A stretch of DNA of 36,311 nucleotides, taken from the NCBI GenBank assembly GCA_919903055.1, contig CAKKSB010000025.1, forward strand, positions 1 through 36,311, read 5' to 3'. Shown here in pieces: positions 9,275 through 17,752 of the stretch. The first letter of the stretch is position 1; each line of letters starts with the position of its first letter. Below the pieces are notes generated by a model. The model was not told where the DNA came from and searched no databases. It saw nothing but the letters and a program-made list of their open reading frames with translations. The stretch comes from Gammaproteobacteria bacterium. Its GTDB lineage: Bacteria; Pseudomonadota; Gammaproteobacteria; DRLM01. Made by a program: the position numbers and the translations under genes.

Positions 9275-11131
9275 TTATTTATCCGCGGCGAAATTCCAGC
9301 CGCGCGGCTGCTGGGCGATCTCGCCGTGGCCGCTCTTTTCCGCTTCTTCAATGACGGTCTGGCCGTTGCGGTTACGAATCGAAATATCGGCGCCGGCCTT
9401 CATCAGCGCCGACACCACCGCGGCGTGGCCGCCCATGGCGGCGAACATCAGCGCGGTCATGCCGGCGCCGCCGGAGGTATCCACGGTGCCGGGCAACACA
9501 TCGCCGCCTTCGCGCGCATTGACGTCGGCTTGTTTGGCGAGCAGAGGCCGCACGATATCCGTGCGGCCGCTCTTGGCCGCTTCCATCAACGGCGTCAAAC
9601 CGGCGTTGGTCTTGATGTCGGCGTCGGCGCCGCGTTCCAGCAGCAAGGTCACCACCTCGCCGTAGCCGCGTTCGATCGCCCAATACAAGGCGGTTTTACC
9701 GGCGAAGCCGCGGATGTTCGGATCGGCCTTGGCGTCGAGCAAGACCCGCGCCGCGGCGACATGGCCGCCTTGCGCGGCTTTCATCAGCGGCGTGTTGTGT
9801 TCCTCGGGCTTGAGCCCGACCAGGGCGCCGCCGGTGAAGGACGGCACGCGCTGACGGCCCTCATCGGGATCGACGCCCTTGGCGAGCACCAGGCTGACGA
9901 TCTTGGCGTGACCTTGCTCCGCCGCCACCGCCAGCGGCGAATCGCCGTGCGGGTTGGCGCGCTTGGGGTCGGCGCCGTGTTCGAGCAGGTACGCCACTAC
10001 CTCTTCGTGGCCCAGTCGCGCGGCGAGGATCAGGGCGGTGTCGCCGATGGAGGCGGACTGCGCCAAGGCCTGTTGCCGCAGCGGCAGTTTGGCGCCGGTC
10101 CAGGTCCAGGCCCGGAAGCCATTGGGCACGTCGTTGACTTGCGCGCCCCGCTCCACCAAGACCCGCACCGCCTCTACGTTGCCCCCGTAGGCTGCGGCTA
10201 ATAAGGGCGTCACCCCGGCCCGCGAGGCGGCGTGCGGGTCGGCGCCGGCGTTCAAGGATTCGATCACCTTGACCGCGTCGCCGTTACTGGCCGAAACCAG
10301 CAAGGCATCATTGATATTCATCCCCGAATAGGTGAACACTTCCTTGGCGCCGCCCGCCAGCAACAGCTTCACCGCGTCCTGATAACCGGCATCGCCGGCG
10401 ATGGCCAAGGCCGTGGCACCGCGGCTGTTGCGGGCGTTGGCATCGGCGCCTTTTTCCAGCAGGGCCGTGACGATGTCGTTCCAATGCTGCACCGAGGCGT
10501 TGGCACCGGCCACCCCGCGCCGCGCCGCGTACATCAACGGCGTGTAACCGTTGTCCGGCGCCGCCGCCGCGCGTTGATTGTGGACATTGGGATCGGCCCC
10601 CGCCGCTAGCAATAACCGCACCGCGTCCAGGTGGCCGTAACGCACCGCGTCGAACAACGCCGTCTCACCCTGCGGGTCTTTCACTTGCACATCGGCGCCG
10701 TTGTCGAGCAGCAGTTTCACCATGGCCGGGTCGCCGTGCAAGGCCGCCGCCATCAAGGCCGTGCGGCCTTCGATGTTGCGGCGCTTCACGTCGGCGCCCG
10801 CCGCCAGCAGAGTCTGCACGATACTTTTATGCCCGGCGCCGGCGGCGGCGATCAAAGCGGTATCGCCCCGGTCGCCGGTCACGTTCACCGGCAGGCCGCG
10901 ATCGAGATAGGTTTTCACGCCCTGTTCCTGGCCGAAGCGGGCGGCCTTGACGAAGCTCAGCACCTGTTCCGGATCGACCGCGGTTTGCGCGGCGGGCGGG
11001 GTCTTCGCGGTGGGATCGTCGGCCGCGAGACCGGGCAACGGCGCGACACAGCACAGCGCCAGCAGGCCGGCGCGCATAACGCGGCGCGCGGCGACATTCA
11101 GTTGGGTATTGCGATCGATCGTTTTCATCAT
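9275..11131 (-). CDS. Exported ankyrin-repeat protein (more than ten ANK repeats)
   Basis: 618 aa; Sec-like N-terminus (MRAGLLALCCVAPLPGLAAD); repeated GxTALxxAAxxGHxxxVxxLLxxGAD units. Confidence 0.93.
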   Translation of the reverse strand: MMKTIDRNTQLNVAARRVMRAGLLALCCVAPLPGLAADDPTAKTPPAAQTAVDPEQVLSFVKAARFGQEQGVKTYLDRGLPVNVTGDRGDTALIAAAGAGHKSIVQTLLAAGADVKRRNIEGRTALMAAALHGDPAMVKLLLDNGADVQVKDPQGETALFDAVRYGHLDAVRLLLAAGADPNVHNQRAAAAPDNGYTPLMYAARRGVAGANASVQHWNDIVTALLEKGADANARNSRGATALAIAGDAGYQDAVKLLLAGGAKEVFTYSGMNINDALLVSASNGDAVKVIESLNAGADPHAASRAGVTPLLAAAYGGNVEAVRVLVERGAQVNDVPNGFRAWTWTGAKLPLRQQALAQSASIGDTALILAARLGHEEVVAYLLEHGADPKRANPHGDSPLAVAAEQGHAKIVSLVLAKGVDPDEGRQRVPSFTGGALVGLKPEEHNTPLMKAAQGGHVAAARVLLDAKADPNIRGFAGKTALYWAIERGYGEVVTLLLERGADADIKTNAGLTPLMEAAKSGRTDIVRPLLAKQADVNAREGGDVLPGTVDTSGGAGMTALMFAAMGGHAAVVSALMKAGADISIRNRNGQTVIEEAEKSGHGEIAQQPRGWNFAADK

Positions 11132-11219
11132 TAGCGTCCCCTGTTTTGACTCGGCACCCTCACCCGCGAAGCTGTTTAAACCCGGCGATTTAAATCTCTC
11201 GCTCTATCTCGTTCTCAAC

Positions 11220-11951
11220 TCACTGCACCGTCTCCGCGGCCGCTTCCAGTTTTTGCCACACGCTGGGGGCGCCGCTCTTGCCGGCGATGAATTGCAGATA
11301 GGCCAGGTGGGCGCGTTGTTCTTCTTCGCTGGCCCGCACCACCCGCAACGGCGACCGCGTGGCGCTCAACGGACGGATGCCGGCGCCGTCGGTGGCATGC
11401 GCCTCTTGGCCGGCATCCAGCAGCAGTATGGCCTGTCCGCCGGTCATGGCGAGATACACGTCGGCGAGTATCTCGGCGTCGAGCAAGGCGCCGTGCAATT
11501 CGCGGTGGGCGTTGTCGATGCTGTAGCGTTTGCACAAGGCGTCCAAACTATTGCGCTGACCGGGATGGAGGCGGCGCGCCTGCACTAGCGTATCGAGTAC
11601 TTTGCAATAGCCGCTCAACTGGCCGTAGCTTGCACCGATGCGACCGAGTTCGGCGTTGATGAAACCCACGTCGAAGGGCGCGTTGTGGATGATGAGTTCC
11701 GCGTCGCGGATGAAGGCCAGGAATTCGTCGGCCACCTCGGCGAACCGGGGCTTGCCGGTGAGAAACTCATTGGTGATGCCGTGCACTTCCATCGCGCCGG
11801 CGTCGATCTCGCGGTCGGGTTGCAGGTATTGATGAAACCGCCGCCCGGTCAGGCGGCGATCGATCATTTCCACGCAGCCGATCTCGATGATACGGTGACC
11901 CTGAGCCGGTTCCAGGCCGGTGGTTTCCGTATCCAATATCACCTGCCTCAT
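11220..11951 (-). CDS. dnaQ: DNA polymerase III epsilon subunit, 3'-5' exonuclease
   Basis: MRQVILDTETTGLEPAQGHRIIEIGCVE, HNAPFDVGFINAEL, HRELHGALLDAEILADVYLAMTGGQ; adjacent to rnhA. Confidence 0.95.
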   Translation of the reverse strand: MRQVILDTETTGLEPAQGHRIIEIGCVEMIDRRLTGRRFHQYLQPDREIDAGAMEVHGITNEFLTGKPRFAEVADEFLAFIRDAELIIHNAPFDVGFINAELGRIGASYGQLSGYCKVLDTLVQARRLHPGQRNSLDALCKRYSIDNAHRELHGALLDAEILADVYLAMTGGQAILLLDAGQEAHATDGAGIRPLSATRSPLRVVRASEEEQRAHLAYLQFIAGKSGAPSVWQKLEAAAETVQ

Positions 11952-11999
11952 GTCCTCTCCCCTGTAACCCGGCCCGCGGCGAGGGCGGCCGGTAATAGT

Positions 12000-12443
12000 T
12001 TAGTGCTTTTGTAACTCATCTATGGCCTGGTTGGCCAGCGCGTCGGCCTGTTCATTCTCGGGATGGCCGGTGTGGCCGCGCACCCAATGCCAGCGCACCC
12101 GGTGGCGCGCCGCGGCGGCGTCCAGCCGCTGCCACAAATCGACGTTCTTCACCGGTTTGCGGTCGGCGGTTTTCCAATCGCGGCTTTTCCAGCTGGGCAG
12201 CCACTCGGTGATCCCGCGTTTCACGTATTGCGAGTCGGTGGTGAGATCCACTTCGCAGGGCCGGATCAGCGCCTCCAGGCCGGCGATGGCCGCCATCAGT
12301 TCCATGCGATTATTGGTGGTATGCGCTTCGGCACCGTACAAGGTTTTTTCCGTGCCCTTGAAACGCAGCACCACCCCCCAGCCGCCCGGACCGGGGTTGC
12401 CGCGGCAAGCCCCGTCGGTAAACATCGCCACCGCCTCAGCCAT
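12000..12443 (-). CDS. rnhA: Ribonuclease HI
   Basis: [27 protein letters not shown]...[15 protein letters not shown]...[13 protein letters not shown]...[18 protein letters not shown]. Start placed at ATG 12443, overlapping the upstream methyltransferase stop (ATGGCTGA). Confidence 0.95.
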   Translation of the reverse strand: MAEAVAMFTDGACRGNPGPGGWGVVLRFKGTEKTLYGAEAHTTNNRMELMAAIAGLEALIRPCEVDLTTDSQYVKRGITEWLPSWKSRDWKTADRKPVKNVDLWQRLDAAAARHRVRWHWVRGHTGHPENEQADALANQAIDELQKH

Positions 12444-13248
12444 TGATGACGCGGCCGCTGCTGGGTTCCGCCGCATCCGCGACCAGGGCGATCCGTTTGG
12501 GCCTAAGCCAGCGGGGTTTGATAGGTGTGAGGGTCGCCACCCGTTTCTTGGCCACTACGACATGCACCCCCCCCAGCAACGGCCACCAGCGCTCACCCGC
12601 GCGGTCGAGAAAACGCATGCGCCGCATCATGCCTTCGTGGCGCAGCGGCGGCCGGAAAAACAGCGGTCTCACCTCCACCGTGTCGAAACCCAGCAAGCCC
12701 ATCCAATCCTTGATACGCGTCATGCCCAGAAAATGTCCGCACCACGGCGGTCGACCCCGCCGGCGGCGCAACAAGCGCCACACGCCCCAAAAACTCCAGG
12801 GATTGAAGGCGACAATCACCACATGGCCTTCGGGAATCAAGATCCGCTCCACCTCGCGCAAGATGGCGTGGGGATCGCCGGCGAATTCCAAGGTGTGATG
12901 CAGCAACACCACGTCGACGCTGTCGGCGCTCACCGGCACGGCATGGGTCAGCGCCCGCACCGGGCACGCGCCCACTCGCGGCGGCAGTTCTTTATCCATC
13001 ATCACCCGCCCCCGGATCCGGCTCGCGCTCAGCAGATCGACGGGGGTCGCCACGCCCAATTGCAAAAGATAGTAGCCGAACAAGTCTTGCAGCAGATCGT
13101 CGAGGACCGCGCGTTCCTGCTCCAGCAGGTTCGCGCCCAAACCGCTGGCGAACCACGCCCGCAGCGCGTGGCGTTCGCCGTTGTCGTCGGAGCAGACGTA
13201 TTGCCTATCCATCACGCAGCCATCTCTCTGAAAAATCTGGTACAGCAT
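12436..13248 (-). CDS. SAM-dependent methyltransferase-like protein (YafS-like position)
   Basis: [48 protein letters not shown] fits a class I methyltransferase; sits between gloB and rnhA as yafS does in E. coli. An alternative start is the internal Met ([10 protein letters not shown]) at 13212. Confidence 0.83.
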   Translation of the reverse strand: MLYQIFQRDGCVMDRQYVCSDDNGERHALRAWFASGLGANLLEQERAVLDDLLQDLFGYYLLQLGVATPVDLLSASRIRGRVMMDKELPPRVGACPVRALTHAVPVSADSVDVVLLHHTLEFAGDPHAILREVERILIPEGHVVIVAFNPWSFWGVWRLLRRRRGRPPWCGHFLGMTRIKDWMGLLGFDTVEVRPLFFRPPLRHEGMMRRMRFLDRAGERWWPLLGGVHVVVAKKRVATLTPIKPRWLRPKRIALVADAAEPSSGRVING

Positions 13249-13329
13249 ACCGGCCTAACGGCGCGGACACCACCCATCGGGCGCGCCCCGGACGTTGACC
13301 GTTTCCGGCAAGACTGTCAGCATGCGGGC

Positions 13330-14106
13330 ATGGTTGAAGTACAGGCGATTCCGGCCTTCCGGGACAACTATATCTGGCTGATCGTGGGGGAAGGCGAGTC
13401 ACCCGCGGTGGCCATCGTCGATCCCGGCGATGCCGGGCCGGTGCTGCGGGTGCTGGCCGAGCGCGGCCTCGTCCCCACCACCCTGCTGATCACCCATCAT
13501 CACAGCGATCACGTCGGCGGCGTCGACGAGTTATGCGCCCGCTATCCGCTCACGGTCTACGGGCCGGCGGGCGAGCGCGTCCCGCGCCTAAGCCACCCTC
13601 TGCGCGAAGGCGACACGGTTGCCCTGCCCGGCCTGCCGGTCTTCGGCGTCAGCGACGTGCCGGGCCACACCGCCGGCCATATCGCCTATCACGGCGGCGG
13701 TCTGTTGTTTTGCGGCGACACCTTGTTTGCCGGCGGCTGTGGACGACTGTTCGAAGGCACGGCCGCGCAAATGCACGCCTCCCTGCAAAAGCTCGCGGCC
13801 CTGCCTGCGGACACCCTGGTCTATTGCGCTCACGAATACACCTTGGGTAACCTACGCTTCGCCCTGACGGTGGAACCGGACAACCGGACCCTCCAGACCC
13901 GTTATCAAACAACCGAAGATTTACGCCGCCACGGCCTGCCCACCGTGCCGGCGACGCTGGGGCTGGAAAGGGACACCAATCCTTTTCTCCGCTGTGACAT
14001 TCCAGCCGTCGCGGCCGCCGCGTCCCGTCACGCCGGCCAACTCCGCCAACCGGGGGTGGAGACCTTCGCCACCGTCCGCGGCTGGAAGGATCACTGGAAC
14101 GGCTGA
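13330..14106 (+). CDS. gloB: Hydroxyacylglutathione hydrolase (glyoxalase II)
   Basis: Start MVEVQAIPAFRDNYIWLI; metal motif THHHSDHVGG; FCGDTLFAGGCGRLFEGT; YCAHEYTLGNLRFA. The listed ORF 12022..14106 is an over-extension. Confidence 0.95.
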   Translation: MVEVQAIPAFRDNYIWLIVGEGESPAVAIVDPGDAGPVLRVLAERGLVPTTLLITHHHSDHVGGVDELCARYPLTVYGPAGERVPRLSHPLREGDTVALPGLPVFGVSDVPGHTAGHIAYHGGGLLFCGDTLFAGGCGRLFEGTAAQMHASLQKLAALPADTLVYCAHEYTLGNLRFALTVEPDNRTLQTRYQTTEDLRRHGLPTVPATLGLERDTNPFLRCDIPAVAAAASRHAGQLRQPGVETFATVRGWKDHWNG

Positions 14107-14183
14107 AGTGGGACCCCGTTAACATAAGCCAGCCCCGCCCTCAATTAAGCTCACCATAACTGGGCGCGCGAGACGTTTTTATA

Positions 14184-15932
14184 GTGCTGAAAATAGATAA
14201 CAAGACACGCCTGCTTATTACCGCCGCCGCTTTGCTGCTCGGCTCCAGCCTGTTATCCGGCTGCGCCGTGGGGCCGGACCGTCCCGCGTTTTCCACCGCG
14301 CAAACTGACGGTGATGCCCTGGACGAAGCCCTCGCCAGGCCGCTCATCGACAATCTCAGCCCGGCCGATCTCAACCCGCTCGGCCAACCGACCGGCCCGC
14401 GGGTGAAACGCGCCAGCAAACCCGGCCTGGACAGATTGCCGCCGCCCCTCGACATCGAGAGCGACGTAGCGGCCGGCCTCGAGGACGAATTCCCCGCCGA
14501 TCTGGCGCTGGACCTCGAATCCGCGCCCGCCGAACCCGGCGATTTATGGGCGCGTATCCGTGACGGCCTGTCGCTCACACAAAAGGACAATGCCCGAGTC
14601 AAAACCGCCACCACCTGGTACACCCGCCATCCCCGCTACATGGAACGGGTGGCGCAACAAGCCGCGCCTTATCTGCACTACGTCTACAACGAAGTCGAAC
14701 AGCGCGGCATGCCCGCCGAAATCGCCCTGCTGCCGGTGGTGGAAAGCGCCTATCAACCTTTCGCGCTTTCCACCAGCCGCGCCTCGGGCTTGTGGCAATT
14801 CATTCCCGACACCGGCAAACGCTTCGGCCTCAAACGCACCTGGTGGTACGACGGCCGCCGCGACGTAGTGGCATCCACTCAGGCCGCTTTGGATTATCTG
14901 CAATACCTGCATGACTTATTCGACGGCGACTGGCTGCTGGCGCTGGCCGCCTACAACTCCGGCGAAGGCACCATCGCCAAGGCGATCCGCGAAAATAAAC
15001 GGCTGGGTAAACCCACCGACTACTGGTCGCTGAACCTGCCGCCGCAAACCCAAGAATACGTGCCGCGCCTGCTGGCCATCAGCGCCATCGTCGCTCGCCC
15101 CGATCACGAAGGCATCGCCCTCGCGCCCATCGCCGACCTGCCTTACCTCGCCAGCGTGGAAGTAAACGGTCAACTCGATTTCGCGGTGGCCGCCGAACTG
15201 GCCGATATGAGCATGGAAGAACTGCACCGCCTCAACCCCGGCCACAACCACTGGGCCACCGATCCCGACGGTGGCCCGCACAAATTATTACTTCCCGCTG
15301 ACCGCGTGGAGGCCTTCAACGCCGGGCTGGCGGAATTGCCGCCGGAACAGCGGGTGCGCTGGGTGCGTCATCAAGTCCGCGGCGGCGAAAGCTTGGATCA
15401 GCTCGCCCATCGTTACGCCACCGAAGTCCGCGTTTTGGCGCGCATCAACCAACTCGGCGACAAACCCCTCCGCCCCGGACAAGAATTGATCGTCCCGCTC
15501 GCCAACGGCGCCAGCCCGGAAGACACCGTTGACGAAGTCATCCCCGCCACCAACACCTACACCCATCGCGTGGTGGCCGGCGACACCCTCTCGCTGGTCT
15601 CGCGCCGCTACGGCGTGCCGGTAAAACAACTGGCGGCCTGGAACAAACTCGCCAGCAAAGCGAAACTACACACCGGCCAACAGTTGATCGTCAAAGCCGG
15701 CGCCCGCACCGAAGCCGTCGCGCGCGCCGGCGGCAAAACCAAAAAGTCCGACCCCCGCAAAATCGTCTACACCGTACGCGCCGGCGACTCCCTCGCCCTC
15801 ATCTCCAAACGTTTCAAGGTCTCGGTCAAACAACTCCAGACTTGGAATCGCCTCTCCAAAAACCTTACCCTGCAACCCGGCCAACGTCTCACCCTCTTCG
15901 TCAATCCCAACACCAATGCGGGCGCCGGTTAA
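14184..15932 (+). CDS. mltD: Membrane-bound lytic murein transglycosylase D with LysM repeats
   Basis: Lipobox-like LLSGCAVG; SLT domain (LLPVVESAYQPFALSTSRASGLWQFIPDTGKRFGLKRTWWYDGRRDV...AYNSGEGTI); C-terminal LysM-type repeats (YTHRVVAGDTLSLVSRRYGVPV, YTVRAGDSLALISKRFKVSV). GTG start. Confidence 0.93.
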   Translation: MLKIDNKTRLLITAAALLLGSSLLSGCAVGPDRPAFSTAQTDGDALDEALARPLIDNLSPADLNPLGQPTGPRVKRASKPGLDRLPPPLDIESDVAAGLEDEFPADLALDLESAPAEPGDLWARIRDGLSLTQKDNARVKTATTWYTRHPRYMERVAQQAAPYLHYVYNEVEQRGMPAEIALLPVVESAYQPFALSTSRASGLWQFIPDTGKRFGLKRTWWYDGRRDVVASTQAALDYLQYLHDLFDGDWLLALAAYNSGEGTIAKAIRENKRLGKPTDYWSLNLPPQTQEYVPRLLAISAIVARPDHEGIALAPIADLPYLASVEVNGQLDFAVAAELADMSMEELHRLNPGHNHWATDPDGGPHKLLLPADRVEAFNAGLAELPPEQRVRWVRHQVRGGESLDQLAHRYATEVRVLARINQLGDKPLRPGQELIVPLANGASPEDTVDEVIPATNTYTHRVVAGDTLSLVSRRYGVPVKQLAAWNKLASKAKLHTGQQLIVKAGARTEAVARAGGKTKKSDPRKIVYTVRAGDSLALISKRFKVSVKQLQTWNRLSKNLTLQPGQRLTLFVNPNTNAGAG

Positions 15933-16061
15933 CTCACCGTGTTTCATAGCCGCGGTTTTTAACGTCCCGCTAAATTTATGTACATGCGTTTATCGGAACG
16001 CATTTAGATTTTAAAAAACAAGTCTGATAGCTACACCCACCACTATCCCCACTTAAGTTAG

Positions 16062-16101
16062 TCCCCTCTCCCCTCGCGGGAGAGGGCCAGGGAGAGGGTG
16101 A
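16062..16101. repeat. CCCTCTCCC/GGGAGAGGG dispersed palindromic repeat copy
   Basis: cccctctcccctcgcgggagagggccagggagagggtg, intergenic; same core at about 8.54, 19.85 and 26.51 kb. Confidence 0.65.
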
Positions 16102-16456
16102 AACATAGCGAAGGGGCTCGATAGCAACCATCCTCGAATTGATCACCTCTCCCCTACCGGCTGCGCGCCCCTCGCTTCGCTCTCCCCGGCAAGGCAGAGG
16201 GAATAAAAAAGATGAAGCAGGACCGTAGGGCGGGTGCGTGCAACGCGATCCGCCGAATGTGGATATATTTGTTGGATAGATGCACACCCCTCGCCATTTC
16301 CACTTTGCATTATTCTCTCAGCCATGCGGTGAATACCCTTTGGCTTTCCGCCCGCGCTTCAAGACGGACATCGAATATTTCGCTCATCGCTTCGAACCCG
16401 AATAGCCCAAGTTTGCCCGCGCGCGGCGGAATGGGTACTATGGCCATCAGCATTCG

Positions 16457-16687
16457 ATGATCGCGGAGTATCACACGATGAAAGAACTGGGCACCTTTCT
16501 TGGCTACGCGCTGGCCACCGTCGCGGTAATCGCGTTATTGATCTTCGTGAGCGGAATGGAGGAGCTGCCCACCTGGGTACTCCCGCTGGCGGCGCTGTTC
16601 TCAGTGATCGTCATACCCGTGATACTAGGGATCGTAATGGCCCGCCGGAGCAAACACCGCGCGGGGACAACGCCAGACAACTCCTAA
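16457..16687 (+). CDS. Small two-TM hypothetical protein
   Basis: 76 aa with two clear hydrophobic segments (YALATVAVIALLIFVSG, WVLPLAALFSVIVIPVILGIVMA) followed by a basic tail. Start may be MKELGTFLG (8th codon). Confidence 0.5.
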   Translation: MIAEYHTMKELGTFLGYALATVAVIALLIFVSGMEELPTWVLPLAALFSVIVIPVILGIVMARRSKHRAGTTPDNS

Positions 16688-16992
16688 ACCCACTCTGAAC
16701 ATCCCCGCCCTCGTAAACATCGGGGCATGTACACCCTACCTACTCAGTTATAGGACCGCCAAGCGCAGCGTAATCACGGGATATTTCGCGGAATCCATTG
16801 CGCACCATGCCCTTCGAGACTGGGAAAGTATTCGGTTATTGCGCCCGGCCTATCTTTTCTTTTCGGTCCCGTAGCCGGCGGCGAGTCGATATTCAATCAT
16901 TCAGCAAAGAGCCCATATCCAGCAGTACTGGGTTTCGTTTTCCAATGGGATTCGATCGATGCGGTTCATTTCATTCACCACATCCTACCGCG

Positions 16993-17622
16993 CTACACAA
17001 AAGTCGCGGCCAAACACACAAATACTAATATTGCCAAGTATTGGATAAATGCACAGCCATTTTGAGTTACAAACATTGCTACTAATTTAGTATGCGAGTA
17101 ATTTCTGTCTGCAATAGACTTTCTGAATCGCGACCTCAATAACAACAATGACCATTTTGGAAAAAGGTTTATATAGGACTCAAGGACTTTAGAAAAATCA
17201 TACTGTGCTTTTATGCCAAGATCATACTTTTTAGATATCTCATCAATTTGTTTTTCATTCTCTTCATAGACTGTTAATACGCGCGGAAACCTAGAATGTA
17301 GCTCTTCTACTACTTTTAAAGAGGCTTCACACGCTATAGCGAAATATTTCTGGATAAGTGCAAAAAATATACTTATAGCGAGGAATGAAAACAGCCATTT
17401 GACTTCATGGGCGCTGTAAACGGATATCATCTTATCAATATTGGTAATAGCTAAACCTGCAACAGTGGCTGTCCCAGCTGCTGCCCAAGTAGATGCCTTA
17501 TCGATAATAGGGCTTGCTGAAACAGTAGATTCAGCAAAAGCACCAACAGAATCAGCAAATGCATTGGCATCAACTGTTTCTTTCCAATCTTGTACTGATT
17601 TCTTAAGTTCTTCGATACTCAT
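16993..17622 (-). CDS. Orphan hypothetical membrane protein in AT-rich island
   Basis: 209 aa ORF with coherent hydrophobic segments and a Lys/Ile/Asn-rich composition unlike neighbours; surrounding DNA (about 17.0-17.76 kb) is visibly AT-rich. Confidence 0.7.
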   Translation of the reverse strand: MSIEELKKSVQDWKETVDANAFADSVGAFAESTVSASPIIDKASTWAAAGTATVAGLAITNIDKMISVYSAHEVKWLFSFLAISIFFALIQKYFAIACEASLKVVEELHSRFPRVLTVYEENEKQIDEISKKYDLGIKAQYDFSKVLESYINLFPKWSLLLLRSRFRKSIADRNYSHTKLVAMFVTQNGCAFIQYLAILVFVCLAATFV

Positions 17623-17752
17623 AAGTACTTACAACTTAACTAGACCCCTAATTGATACCTTTCTTTATGCCCATGTCAACCTTTATGTCACCGTTTCGAC
17701 TCTGTGCAATTTCTCAGTTCGCATAAGATACAGTTTCACACCGTTGCACTAC

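Noticed and set aside
9326-10201. 291-aa ORF antisense to ankyrin gene (also 10232..10609 and 10631..11134)
   Set aside because: Periodic pattern simply mirrors the ankyrin repeats on the other strand.
12022-14106. 694-aa plus-strand ORF
   Set aside because: Only the part from ATG 13330 (gloB) is real; the first about 1300 nt are antisense to rnhA and the methyltransferase gene and have shadow-ORF composition.
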